Of a DNA stretch of 64,000 nucleotides, positions 34,201-47,169 are shown piece by piece. The stretch's first letter is position 1; the number at the start of each line of letters is the position of its first letter. The notes under the pieces are model-generated. The model was not told the DNA's origin, ran no database searches, and saw only the letters and a program-made list of their open reading frames with translations. This stretch comes from Linyphia triangularis (taxonomy: Eukaryota; Arthropoda; Arachnida; Araneae; Linyphiidae): positions 58,292,487-58,356,486 of the forward strand of contig OZ021727.1 of the NCBI GenBank assembly GCA_963978545.1. Reading direction: 5' to 3'. The position numbers and the translations under genes were made by a program.

Positions 34201-35900
34201 ATTGCCATCTACTAACTCCGATGAAGACTCGGGTTGATAATTAGGGTTTAGCACGTGTTGCTTCTTGATGTCTTCGGTGATGAAAATATCGCATTTCGTT
34301 GAGTTCCCATTGTGATTTCAATCTCTTTTGAATACGTCCATGTTTGAAATTTTATATTGTTGCAACAATACATTTCCCTTTTTCAAATTACAAATTAAGA
34401 GCATGTAAACTGAACATGTTCATCGATTTCAATTTGTTCTATATTTTTGCACTCTACAGAAATCGTGCCTAAGAATACAAAATTCAGATTTAGAATAGAA
34501 ATATCTAACCAATATTCTATTCTTAAACTTCAAAGGGGATATCATGAAAAAAATATTAGACTTAAGGGTGACATAATTCATTGATAAAAAAAGAAAAATA
34601 ATAATAATAAGGTTCAAATGATCCCAACAAAATTTCCAAAATAAAATTTCTCTTATCTGGGAAGAACAAATCTCTCACAAATTCCAATAAGGAAGTTTTA
34701 AGATCTCAACAGGTCGGACTTAAATAAGTATTGGCATCATTTTTAGCAATTGTTTTGTTATGAATACAGTTGTTAAAATGTCCTGGTTAAATACCAATAA
34801 CTGAAATATGCAAGACAATTGAAAGAAAATTTGGCACACGGCTAGTCTAAAACACCCACAAGCACAATTAAAACTCTTTAAAAATGTTTTGTAATTTATT
34901 TATTTTTTTCAGTTCTGGAATTATTTTTTAACGTCGTTGTGTTTGGTATCAAATGTAGAATACAGTTGAAAGTCAAAATCTGTAACGTGTAGTTTTATAT
35001 AAATTTTATTAATGCAACAAAACTAATTATCAAAGAACGCCTCCCTATTTCCTAATTTCGGAACTTAAACGTAACAAAGTTTCAAAATAATAAGGAATAA
35101 TAATAGGAAGTAATGAATAGTTTACTTGAAATTTATTTTGATTGTTAAAATGCGCCAGATTCAAGAAACTACATTCAAACGTTTCATATTTGAGATAATC
35201 GTAAATATTTTATTTCGAATTCCGCTACTTCCGAATTGATTTCTTCGCTACTATTGCTACTAAAATCTCCCCCCCCCCCTCCACGTTTTCAGAGTACAAT
35301 GTTCGCCAATTAAATATTTCCAAAGAGTATTTTCACCCCTTCTTTATATTTTAAGGGGTATTTTTAAAATCAAAAGGATATTTTTTAAATTAAAATTTTT
35401 TAAAACTAAAGCAAATTAAGTTTTTTGACAAAACTAATAACTACAATAATAACAATGATGTACGATCGCGATTTCGTGTATCAGAGCGGAAATATGCTTT
35501 TTAAATGCTTACTAAAAACACTTGATGGTTATAAACCTTGAACTAACACTTAACACTATGTTGTTCTGTTACACCACTTTGGTGTCCCATGAAACTAAGG
35601 GACAAATGCCGGCAACACCACGAAAACTATCGCACGAATGACAGGGAAGTATAACTTGACAATTTACGATATCCCGAAAATTTCGAAAAAACTCCGGTGA
35701 TAGACAGAGGCGAAATCATCTGAACCAGTCCTACCGGCGCCAAAAAAAGAAGAAAAAAAGAATCCCGGTTAAATTTGCGGATGACATAGTATTAATCTAC
35801 GTATGAATTCAAGCATGAGGTTACCTTTTTTCTTTATTTTGTGCAAGAAAGTGTGGTAAAAACCTGCGAAATACACTTATTTAAAGAACGTACAAAATTA
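34200..35900. other. Gene-free DNA
   Basis: AT-rich with a C tract near 35268-35278 and no exon, RNA gene or transposon end that I can support. Confidence 0.4.
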
Positions 35901-35909
35901 CATTTGAAA

Positions 35910-36020
35910 AATTTAGACGCCCCCTACTGATTATGCACGTGGAATCAGCAGCCAGTCAATGACTTCAGTCAGTCACTGGTCTGTGCGAGCCATGTTTGAA
36001 CATTAATGCGCATGCATAAC
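35910..36020. promoter_or_regulatory. Promoter-like motif cluster
   Basis: Within 110 bp lie a CTCF-like site on minus (TCAGTAGGGGGCGT, 35917-35930), an E-box (CACGTG, about 35936), repeated TGAC/GTCA motifs (GTCAATGACTTCAGTCAGTC) and an NRF1-like TGCGCATGCA. The clustering is unusual for this AT-rich window. No transcript is evident beside it. Confidence 0.3.
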
Positions 36021-36479
36021 TGGCGATTTCGGAGAGGTGATCCGTATATTGCATTCAATTGGAAAATAAACGAAAATTTTGCATTTTTTTTTCAGAAAAG
36101 GACGTTATTTTCAAAGAAAAAGGGCAGAGAGGTAGCGACGCCCTTCGAAAAACGGCTAGGATGATCACTGATTTTATGAAATGGAGTTTTTAACGAAAAC
36201 CTAATAACCTAAAATAATAATTTTAACGAAAACCTTAATGACTGGTTCCATAGCTACCACTATAAATAATTCCATAAAAATGTGTAATAAACTTCGTTAA
36301 TATAAAGGGTTTCATAAAAATGTCAACAGGATAATATGTTAGTACCATTTTTAAAAGTTTACATACGTATATCAGCATTCCTACTAAGTACTCACACACT
36401 CCTTTTCGATACGATTTCCTAAACTTTACAATTCTAAAAAACAACAAGCTTTAGTAATCCCAAACTCAAACCAGACTCT

Positions 36480-37070
36480 ACCGCCTAAGATGCAGCAATT
36501 ATCAACCAGAAATAAAATCTTAATTTCCCACATTCAATGCAGCAACTTACAGACTACTGTTTACCTTTGCCGGCTGAAATGCAATCTAATACCAACGACC
36601 ACCGTAACAATGGGAGGGGGATCCAACTAATAGCTCACGAACGAAAAGTTGAACTTAAAATCCAAGCCCCTAAACAAAGGGCTTTACGGCCAGTAGAGAA
36701 AATTGCCCCAGCACCGTAATAAGCGAAAATATTAATCTGGGGCGATATCAGTTAAACGCATACTTGCGAAGGTAGGCTCAATGGAAACAATTAAAAGGGG
36801 ACGAGCCGAAGTTTTAATTAATGTTTATACTCGGGAAGATTGTTCAGAGTTGAATAAGGAAGGGCGAAAATCACTCCCTTTCTCCTTGGGAGAACTGGGC
36901 ATCTGGACTTGAAGAGCTCGAATGAGAATGGTTTGGTTAAAGTTCTCTTGTGGAAACTTTGCTGGAGGGTATCGTTTTTGGAAAGGTTCTTCAAAAATGA
37001 AATGCTAAAGCCATGTACTTGGTAATAAGCAGAATAAACTCTTTCTTCAATTAAATCGGTGTTCATAGGT
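36480..37070. other. GC-richer non-coding island (possible regulatory element)
   Basis: Non-repetitive, balanced composition, with homeodomain-type cores (TTTTAATTAATG near 36810, AATATTAATC near 36728). Open frames (60 codons on +, 82 on minus) have no recognisable content. Confidence 0.35.
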
Positions 37071-37796
37071 TCCTCTTAGTGTTTTTTTTTTTTTAAATCA
37101 TAAAAATAATTTTCCCGAAAAATCTGAAAAATTCAAAATATACCTTAAATGATCTAAATAAACAAGGTAAAAGTTAAAAACAATGACTCTTTATCCATTT
37201 CAAAGTCGTTTTTAATGGGTTAATTAAGGACTCCGTTGTAACCTAATCAACTTACTATGATCGCGAAGCTCGAAAACATTCTTCTTTACAACGCTGACAT
37301 TTATTGTAAATAAGTTCAAATATCACTGGGAGAGAGCGAGACTTGAAAGTCCACTTGAATTATAATTTTATAATTTCTTGACACTAAATTCTGTTCTTCG
37401 ACTTAGAAATAGGTGGCAAACAGATTTATAAGAAAGCTTTAATTTTTATTTCGATATTTAATATAGATCTAGTTTATATTGGAATTTCTACCATTCTAAA
37501 CGTAGGACTGTTTCCTTTTAAAATACCTTCCGGAAATCTTTCACACTTGAAATTCTGAATAATGTAGCCATGTTTCGTAACTTACTATAGCACTAGTGTA
37601 GCTCCTGCTTCAGAAAATATCTCATACGTCCATCCAACCAATCAAAAGTTGGATGACGTATATGGAAATAGTGACACGTAAAAGCTTATACTTACCTGGA
37701 AGCTGAGCGTGCATTTTCTTTACTTCAATTTTTTAAACCACACTTCGTGCACCTGTAAACATCTCTCTAATCAGTAGTTAAATAATCATTTTCAAC

Positions 37797-38575
37797 GTAC
37801 GAATGGTGGTCCATGGAGCTACCAAAATTTAAATATTAGAATACTAATAGTTATATTAAACCACAAAGAAAGTAATAAACCGTGTCTGAGACATCATTAG
37901 AGTACACTGTTAAAAAAATTTGTCCACCTTGCACCAAAATTTAGTTCCCATTTAGCTGCCACCAACATTTGGTGCTTAGTTTCGCGATTTAGTGGTGCTT
38001 ACGGTCCGAGGTTGCACCATTAAATCGTGAAACTAAGCACCAAATGTTGGTGGCAGCTAAATGGGAACCAATTTTTGGTGCAAGGTGGAACAAATTTTTT
38101 AACAGTGTACCTTTTCTCTCTTTTTGAATTCCAGCATCTCAAAGTATTAAGTACCTCACCCGTTTCTTTCAAAAATAGTTCAAACTTACATTGATTTTAA
38201 TTGTCCAACTATTCAACTGATAAATGTTTACCTTTTAAAAATTTGACATTTTATTTCAGAAACGGTCCGTGAACCACAAGTAGTCCGTGAAGAGACCGAT
38301 GGTGGTACATGAAGCTCCCAAAATTTGAGTATTAAAATACTAATACGGGGGGAGAGAGATAAACCGCAAAAAAAGTACTAAATCGCGTCTGAAGCATCAT
38401 AAGAATATTTTTTCTCTTAATGCATTTCTTCATCTCAAGTTAAAAATAACTCAGTCAGTTTCTTTCGGAAATAGCTAAACTTGCCTTGATCTTAGCTGTC
38501 TAATTATTCAATTGACATATTTTTACTTTTGTGATAATTTTCACATTTTGTTGAGGAAGATTATCATTTACTTTA
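37797..38575. repeat. Direct duplication of a ~300-bp segment
   Basis: 'GATGGTGGT(C/A)CATG(G/A)AGCT' starts near 37801 and again near 38300. Similarity continues through AATACTAATA, AAACCGC/ACAAA, GTCTGA(G/A)(A/G)CATCAT and TTCTTTC(A/G). Copy 1 is longer only because a palindromic MITE (37905-38107) interrupts it, so the duplication predates the insertion. Confidence 0.6.
37905..38107. mobile_element. 203-bp near-perfect palindromic MITE (Tc1/mariner-type ends)
   Basis: Reads CACTGTTAAAAAAATTTG inward from both ends, flanked by TA on each side (37903-37904 and 38108-38109). The arms are about 85 bp with few mismatches (e.g. GCACCAAATGTTGGTGGCAG), around a loop of about 30 bp. The paralogous segment at 38400 lacks it, giving an empty-site comparison. 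A TA duplication with no coding is typical of mariner/Tc1-mobilised MITEs. Confidence 0.75.
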
Positions 38576-39809
38576 CTCACTTCATTCTTCATCTCAATGA
38601 CAGACGATGTAGTATGGGCTAAATTTTAAGTAAGTGCTAGCGAAGGATTTAAATGTACATTGCGAAAGTTACTTAAAAATTTCTTTCTCACTGTGCCTGA
38701 AAATCCCACTGGTTTAATCTTGAGAAAGAAAACAAAAATCCTGAGTATTGGTTATTTAAATGCTTTTATTGGTGTTTTATTTCTTATAAGATAAATTCAC
38801 TTTTGTTAAAAAAAAATATTTCCAAAGTTGTTTAATGAGCAGAGATGGAAAGGAGACGAAATGCAGTGGGCTACGACAATTTTTTTAATGTAATGAATTT
38901 AGGTCATCTTAAGATTTGGATTATGAGTCCTGGCACACGAATGCCAAACTCTTGGACACAGGAATTTGGGTTTATGGATGATCCATGAACTGGACGGTGC
39001 TTTATTTCTGTTCCCAGAGGGGACATTGTTTCCACTTTTTCTAAGTTTACAGGAGAACCGAAAAAATTCGAGAAACTTCTACTTCCCCTTTTCTATTGTG
39101 CTTCTTTAAAAATGAATACCTCAGTCATAAGCTATCTATTAGATATTGCATATCCTTTGGAATAACACGAAATACACATAATAACGCAATTCTAAGTTGA
39201 AAATCGAAGAAAACAGTTGAAGAAAACTAACTTGAAATCGAAGAAGAATTTGAGATCCCCCCAAAAAAACACTTTTGAAAAGTAGAAGATCCACCAACCT
39301 CAAAAACACAAAAAAACTTTCTTACAATAAAAAAAATCATAAACATGATGAAAATTTTCAGCCACAAACACAGTGATATAAAAAAATGGCCAACCTCTGA
39401 TTAGAACTCTCGGTTGTGACTCTCTTACGAATGTATGCTTACTTAATTTATTTTTAACATTTAAGTTCCGCTCCCATAAAAATTTACGCTGCTTGAGGTT
39501 GGCGCCCGTCATAGGAATATTAACAATGCTTGCGTTTAAACTAATTTATGGATGTTTGCACGAATATTTGAGTTTATGATTTCATTTGGATGGGTAGGAA
39601 ATACAAAGTGGTTATTATACCAAGCATTATTTTGGTTCACATAATAACCCATTGATATTTGACAAAATTTAAAATATTTTCTTAACAACAATTTTAAAAT
39701 TCACTATGAAATTACAATTTTGATGATATATGATTCTACAATTTCATTTTACAACGGAAAGTAAAAATCAACACATCTTTAAAAACGAATGACATTTTTG
39801 CAAATTCCA

Positions 39810-39870
39810 TTAGCCAATCGCAATGCGTGGTTCATTTAGTCCTCTGTAATGAGTTGACTGTGACGTCAGC
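39810..39870 (+). promoter_or_regulatory. CCAAT box plus CRE
   Basis: AGCCAATCGCAATGCG near 39813 is followed 40 bp later by TGTGACGTCAGC (CRE TGACGTCA). The pair is a common animal promoter combination. No coding sequence follows that I recognise. Confidence 0.25.
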
Positions 39871-39999
39871 TCGTATAACCTCCACATTTATATTTTGCCC
39901 ATAGTATCTTGCAACAAAATGTGATTGTATCATCATTTTTCAATGGAGATTTCCGAAATTAAAATGTTTTTGAAAGTTAACTCTCTCTAAATTGGTCAT

Positions 40000-41680
40000 A
40001 CAGTTCAAATAACACATGCAACTTAAAGAACAAATATTTCTCTTTAATTCTGTCTCTTCAAAAATTAAATTATTTAAATTTTAAAGATGTTATAAGCCAT
40101 ATAATTATAGTCCGATTCGTTCTCCTATACTTTAACATTACGTTAAAACTCACTTAAGCCTAACATGTCGGAAAAACTAACTTCCAAATGATAGCAAACC
40201 TGTTTGGCAACTTTTGGCATATATATCTGAACCTCAATTACAAGCTGATCGCCTTTATCTGTCGCCAAATTATGAAATGAAAAAAAGTGGTTTTAAATTA
40301 ATTAAAAATAGAAAGAATTATTTAATGAAGTTCAAACCAGCGTAGGATTTTAAGTTGAAACATTCCGCATCCTATAATTCAATCCGTTTGAAGATCTATA
40401 GATTAGTTAGGGCTGTACGTTTGTCTAAATTTTTACATCAAAATCGGGCTAGAACTCGTTTTTTTATTTCGTTTTGGAATTTTCAATATTTTTTTTCTTC
40501 GTTGTCTTTTGTCCCAGGTACTCAATTTTTTTTCTTTGAAAGATATCACCGAGACGAATCTATGGTATTTTTTGTATAATTATGTTAAGCTTCGTAAGTG
40601 CGTTAGAAAATAGTCAATTTCGGCTTTTTCGCTGGAAGTTATGCAGAGAATAGATACTTACTGTCGTTTCTGCCTTTTTTAAGGTTGGCGGCGAAACGAC
40701 CGTTTCGTCTGATAGTGTCCTCTGGCCTTCTGCACAGAGTCCCAAAAAAATTTAAAATTACTCTATTATTGACCTCCAGATGTCGAACACGCAGGGCCTA
40801 ATTAATAAAGACCTAGCAACATCCTTTATATTTTGGTGGCAAATCCTCTTTTCTATGATTATTTTCAATTGTGGTGATTTCGCTTCTAATAGCGATAATG
40901 ATTTCCTATTAAGATGATGATTCGGGTGCGTCTTATATGCCACTAAAAAATAATTTTTTAATTTTTTAACCGTACACCCTTTCAAATGATTCCTTTTGTT
41001 AAAAAAACTCATGTGTAAAAATTTCGGGTAATTTAAATAAAATTTAGGGATTGCTACCGGAAATTTAAATTACCATTGCCTTTATCATAGAAAAGTCATG
41101 GAATTTTTCTTCTTCCAAAGAGTACGAATCCTGATTTACCTATACACACTAACTTCTTAGCTTCTTCAAGTTTGCCCAATCACGAAACAAATTTTCTATT
41201 TGAGCAACCAAGTGTTATTTTAATTTTGTTGGTATTCGGGCTTTAGCACACACCTCCATGACATGTAGAAATGTTGAATGACAAGCATTTTTAAGGTTTT
41301 GCTTCAAAATCTGCTTGAAATGAAAAACATAGTGACATTGTTTCTCTTTTGGATGAAAGTTTTCTATGATTTAGTGAGGATGATATTTGGCTTTTGAGCC
41401 ATATCATGGTTTGTTTTCTTATAGTACGTTTTTGTCATTAAAGACAATGAAGTGCTGCCATGATTTAGAAAACTTGTAGATAATTTAAACTTATTTCACA
41501 AATAGTGAGAGAGATTAAAATACATCAAAAGGTCACCAGTTTTAGAGAACAACAGCTAATTAAAATCATTTAGAAGCAAAGAAAAACCATATGCCATCAG
41601 AAGAATACAAAAATGGAATGGTTGCGTTTACATTTAAGAAACAGTTAAATGGTTATAGCAAATGCAGTTTTACAGAGTAT
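40000..41680. other. Gene-free DNA
   Basis: Open frames of 74 (+, 40355) and 84 codons (-, 40758) have no recognised family. No splice-bounded exon or transposon end supported. Confidence 0.35.
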
Positions 41681-41684
41681 GGTG

Positions 41685-41688
<4 letters not shown>

Positions 41689-41728
<40 letters not shown>
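41689..41728. repeat. Poly(T) tract, about 40 nt
   Basis: The longest homopolymer in the window. The Phe-rich 90-codon open frame crossing it is an artefact. Confidence 0.9.
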
Positions 41729-41732
<4 letters not shown>

Positions 41733-42179
41733 TTACAAAAACAAGGACGGCAGAGAGAAAAAAGATTAAATTAGTCATTGTTAAAGCCCATCAATTCAAA
41801 ATACCTACTTTAGTACTTTTTAAAATTTTAATTCTTTATTTAAAATTGATAAGTTACTACTAAATTGATATGAGTTACTTGGACTAAAATCAACATAAGC
41901 TACTTGAAGTATAATATATAAAATGATTCAACAACTACTGACTAAATAATTAAATATTCTAATAAATACATGAAACACATTATTTGCAATGCTTGCGTAA
42001 TGCTAAATTTGTCAGATTTTTCAGAGCTGGTAGCAACCTCTAAATATCATTTGATTTTAATAAAAAAAATTGTGCATTTTCTTCTCATCAAATGGAACAC
42101 AATGAGAGGGTGTCCCGCAAAAATTTTAAAACCTTAAAAAAAAAGACGCATCCTAATGATGACGTCTTCTTTGGGTATA

Positions 42180-43747
42180 CAGTCCTTCACAAAAGTTTAG
42201 ACAAAGAGGCAATTCAAGAAAAAGCAAATTCATTTAATTTTTGCTAGTTTTTTTCAAATATATATTCTTAAAGCCATAAAGAAAATGTGTAGGGTAAAAA
42301 ATTTCATGGAAAAATGAAATAAAATTGTCTAAACTGAACAAGTTGAATTTTTGCAAACTTTCCATGCCTCAAAAGTATAGGCACAAACGTAAGATTTATG
42401 CAATTTCTTGAGATGAAGTGATCGCATCATCAAAGGAGTGTCTTTAAGTTGCTTTAAAAGGTTTGAAGTAATTTTCACTGGTTAGAATGATGCCGAAGTC
42501 TACGCAATTTTCTTAAGTAGAGATTTTAAGAATTTGGAAGTTAAAGGCCAGAGATAAATCTATTTCTGATATTTCAATAGCATTAAATCTTTCCAAAAGA
42601 GGTATTTATAGAGTTTTAGCACATGGTGACCAATATCAACCAAAATCACGATCTGGAAGGCCTCGAACGACCAGCAAACGGTATGATAGACAAACTATAA
42701 AACTGACTTCCAATCAACATTACTCTGCAAATCAGATCAAAAATATAATTGCTACTAAAGTTTCACGGGAAATTGTACGTAGAAGGATAGTGGATTGCAG
42801 ATTTAAAAAAAAAAATCTAAACTTAAACACAAGCCGCGTTTACAGTCTCATCACAAAGAAGCGACACTGAATTTGGCTCAGTAACACACGTCAACAGTGA
42901 CGAATGGCTGCAGGTGGTCTTTAGTGGCTAAAAAATGGAGCCTAAAAAATGACTAAAAAATGGAGAGATGGTCCAGAAAGATTTTCCTAGTACTGGCCCA
43001 CATGATCTTTATAAAGATCCTGTTACTCAGTTTAGCTGACGTCAAGGTGGAGGTTCAGTCATGGTTTGGGGAGGATTTGGATTTAACGGCCAAACTCCCC
43101 TAGCGTTTTTAAAGAGAAAGCAAAACTCTGAGGCCTACCAGGCAACTCTAGAAAGTAACTTACTACCATTTGGTAAGCTTCTAAGTGGACCTAACTGGAC
43201 ATTTCAACAAGACAATGTCTCCATCCACACATCCAGACCAACGAAAAGTGGTTTAGAGCCAAAACATTGTTCTCGATTGCCTGCTAATAGTCTTGACTAT
43301 AATCCTATAGAAAATGTATGAGGAATTCTTACAAAAGTTGTATACCTTTGGGAAGAAGTATTCCACCATTTTTGCACCTAAAGAAGCCATTGAAAAGGCG
43401 TGGTATGGAATCAAGTCTGAAACCTTGCAAAAGCTTGTGCTTTTAATGGAAAACCGTGTTTTTGATTTAATAAAACAGCTTGAAAATTTAATTGATTACT
43501 AAAACTTTTCTCTTGCTTATAAAAATTAAAGAAATTTAATTTGTGCCTAAACTTATGTGCAACGGATTTTTGTCGTTTTTTTGTTATTTTTGCGACGAAT
43601 TTTACAGATTTGTTTTTCATTTTCAAATTTCTATTTTAAATGTAATACGTGCATATTGTTAAGTGATATAAAGATTAAATCTTCTGTCTTAATACTATTT
43701 TATAAAACACCAATTTTGTGTTGTGTCTAAACTTTTGTGCAGGACTG
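42180..43747 (+). mobile_element. Complete but dead Tc1-like transposon with IR/DR ends
   Basis: Flanked by TA (42178-42179 and 43748-43749). The outer 24-bp inverted repeats CAGTCCT(T/G)CACAAAAGTTTAGACA are at 42180-42203 and 43724-43747. A second, related repeat lies inside each end (42365-42388 and 43541-43562, 'GGCACAAA'-containing), about 206-208 bp from each tip. This is the symmetrical IR/DR layout of Sleeping Beauty-type Tc1 elements. Length (1568 bp) is typical. The single gene inside is broken. Confidence 0.88.
42487..43502 (+). pseudogene. Tc1-like transposase pseudogene
   Basis: Two in-frame ATGs start it, then a TAA at 42514 after nine codons. The paired DNA-binding region follows ('SISDISIALNLSKRGIYRVL'), with the GRPR AT-hook-like motif at 42655-42666. 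A frameshift comes next, then 'WLQVVFSG' where the first catalytic Asp (SDE) is expected and is missing. Later come 'GGGSVMVWGGFG', 'FQQDN' with the second Asp, and 'NPIENV' with the catalytic Glu. The Trp after ENV is TGA. A further frameshift precedes 'KKYSTIFAPKEAIEKAW'. At least five lesions; cut-and-paste activity is lost. Confidence 0.85.
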
Positions 43748-44369
43748 TACAAGAGAAAGCAACATATTTTCCAGTTAGTTATAAAGCGTTTCTTGTAATA
43801 AAAATAACGGTAGTATGACTGGTCTATTAATTTAGAATGTAGGAGATAAACGAAGCGAGATTACTGAATAGGCCTGTGAGACTTGAGATTAACCTTTAAA
43901 TTTTTCAGGGGCCCCTAAATTAAATTTTCTTTGTTTCTTTTTCAATTAGTATGTTTTTAAAGTTATTCATGCTAAATGTTTTGTTGGTCTAACATTCTAT
44001 TTAGACATTAAGCATTTTCTATGCACATTGTCCTTTGCATTAAGATAATGATTTGAACTCGACAAATGCTTAATAATACCAAAAAATAATGATAATAACA
44101 ATAATAATAATAATAAATAAAGAGGAATAGAATATTAATACTTTTAATTCTTCTCAATAGATAACGAAATGCATTTTACTTTTTCAATTGATATTTTAAG
44201 TGATTTTGTTGGGTAAATAGTTGATCTTATGAGTCAACCTAACACATTGCAATAGGGACCCCGTTATAGGCAGGCTTCTCTTCCCTTTTAAGTCTTGATC
44301 GCACTTTCAGACACGAGGTTTACCTTTATACTGCCATTTAGAGTAAAGTTTTACCATCAAGTTTTTAGA

Positions 44370-45060
44370 AAAATTGGCTTGCTATCCTTCCAATAAGTGA
44401 ATAAGGCTAAATTTTTTCTCGGCAGTCCAAAACAAATATCCAGTCGTAGTTGAGGCGCAGATGCAAATCTGCCACGATATATACGTTCCGGATAGAAGGT
44501 ATCCAAACAATATCCGATTGAAAGAGATTACTTTTCGACACACAAACGGCAACATATTAAACGCCACTTTTCGAGCAAGCCCAGTCAATGCGCAACATTA
44601 TTATTTTTCGTCAAAAACACGCAGCACAAGACCCTTCTATTTTCTTTTTTTCTTCTTCTCTCATCTTATTTATCAATACCGTTTCCGAAAAAGTTGGGTT
44701 AAAATGGGAACTTCCATTATAAATCTCCAGTGAAGTGTGGGCCGTCAATATGCCAAACACGCTGGGAAACTGCCGGAGAATATGGGTTACTAAGGCGCGC
44801 AGCACGGAGAGCGCATATTGCATTTTGGCTTCTGCACCAACTCGAAATTGGGAAGAATTTATTAAAGTTCTGCCCGTCAGTGCTCGGGATGCTGCTACGA
44901 AAATATTTGTGCGGTCGCTGGGTTCGGCGGATATTTCCATCGGATAGGGCATGTCCTCCGAAATCTTGCGATCGCGCCTTCTGCAAAAGAGAAACGTCAA
45001 ATGAAACGTAGTCACTTCCAAGAAAATACGAAATGTAATTTTCACTGTGACCAACAATAG
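44370..45060. other. GC-rich block with long overlapping open frames, identity unknown
   Basis: Composition is far above the surroundings. Open frames include 148 codons on minus (44611-45057, with Arg/Glu-rich and 'LRALVTHILRQFPSVFGILT' parts), 89 on minus, and 90, 93 and 70 on plus. Strong overlap on both strands argues that GC content alone opens the frames. No family is recognised. A captured gene fragment or a regulatory island are both possible. Confidence 0.3.
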
Positions 45061-45069
45061 TTTAAGTAT

Positions 45070-45550
45070 GTCTAAGTACCGGGTGATCCAATGCTAATAA
45101 ATCATTTAAAAAATCGATTTTTCAAGAACATCTGAGAACGCTCTTCAAAATGTCCAGGGAAAAAAATCAGTTCTATGCCCCCGCAAAGAAAACAATCGTT
45201 CGAATTTTCATTAGAATATGGTGCTATATAATAAGTGAACACAACTGCCCAGAGCTGAAATGCCCCCCCCCCCCCAAAAAAAAAAAAATGTTTTATACCC
45301 CTCATAGAAAACAATAATTCGTATTTTCATTAAAATGCAGCACTGTAGGTTTACGTGAGCAAATGCCGATGCTTATCACTAAAATTTTGATACAAAACGC
45401 CATCTATGGATAAAAACACAAAAATATATATTCTTTTAATTTTCAATAAAATCTGAAGCTACGGTAGAAAAAACAACTTGTCCTATCTCAAACGTTCGTG
45501 AATTTTCGATCTGCCAAATGTCTCGTCACTTTCGTATCATCCTATATAAT
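45070..45550. repeat. Interspersed element with two internal ~121-bp direct repeats
   Basis: The left edge reads ACCGGGTGATCC and the right edge, read inward, AGGATGATACGAAAGTGACG, hinting at degenerate terminal repeats. Inside, '(T)ATGCCCC... AGAAAACAATCGTTCG... TTTTCATTA' (from about 45163) recurs about 121 bp later. A C14/A13 tract (45263-45288) sits between the two copies. Confidence 0.4.
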
Positions 45551-46344
45551 TAAATTTTCAAATTAAGTCAATGTCACCATCATATCTCATCAATAATACC
45601 AATTGTATAGTTCTGAAAAATGTGAGAGATAGACATCTTACATAACTCTGGAGAGTCTCTCCCCTAGAAACTTTAGGTACAAAACACACAATATTTAAGT
45701 GCGAAGGTATAATCGGCTATCTCTATCCATTGTGTATGCCCATTTTGGAAAATAAATACCCAAAATACGAGCCAGGGTGACCAGGTATGATTGCTGATGT
45801 TGCCACGTTCTTATTTCTATAGGCTGGAGTGAACATACCATTTACTTGAAGTAGTTTCCGAAACCTACCTAAATAGTTTTTCTCTTTTCGACACCATGAT
45901 ATGTTCAAGATAGCCACCTTCATTAATACATTTAGAGCTTACTATTAACGATTTAAGTATATAAAGTTATAACATTATCTAGGAGCTAAAGGCGGCGTTA
46001 TGAGGAGGAACGTTCCATAGGCGATTGCTGATTTACTTGACATGTGATGCTAGAATTTTTATAGAATTAATCTCAACTCACATACAAAATAATATTATTT
46101 CGAAATAACTTTAGCCAGCCATGCAGGGATGTAGTGTGGCCGATACGATGTACCTGTGCTTTTATGAGAGTTGGTACGGCGTATCACCATTTTTTGAAAA
46201 CTAATTAACAATAACTCATACATCTTTATGCAGGTATTGTGATATAAGTTAGTAGGAAAATGAATACGTAAATTAAGAGGTTTTTTTTTTATGGTAAATT
46301 GTGTAAAATATTGTGAATTTACATCCCAGCTACATACAGTTGGG

Positions 46345-46862
<518 letters not shown>

Positions 46863-47169
46863 AACAAAATTAAAAGAAAGGAAACGGCAGAAATTTGGAA
46901 TGTCATCAGGGGGTTGACCCAAATTTCCAAAACCGTTTAAAATCAAGAGCTTTTTCTGTAGAGATTCTTTCAAATGTCCCAATCCCAATAGCTCTTCAGA
47001 AGAAAGAAAGAAAAAAAAATGCTGTTAACTTAAGAACCAAAATGAAGGAAACTGGAAAAAGCTGCAGATTGAAATTACACTTTCGAATTTTTATTGGAAA
47101 AATTTGTAATAAACATTGTTGCCAAAAGAAGCCGGGAAGAATTTTTTGAGTTGTAAAAAAAAAAGATAA

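Noticed and set aside
41591..41863. 90-codon plus frame
   Set aside because: Held open by a 40-nt poly(T) tract read as Phe.
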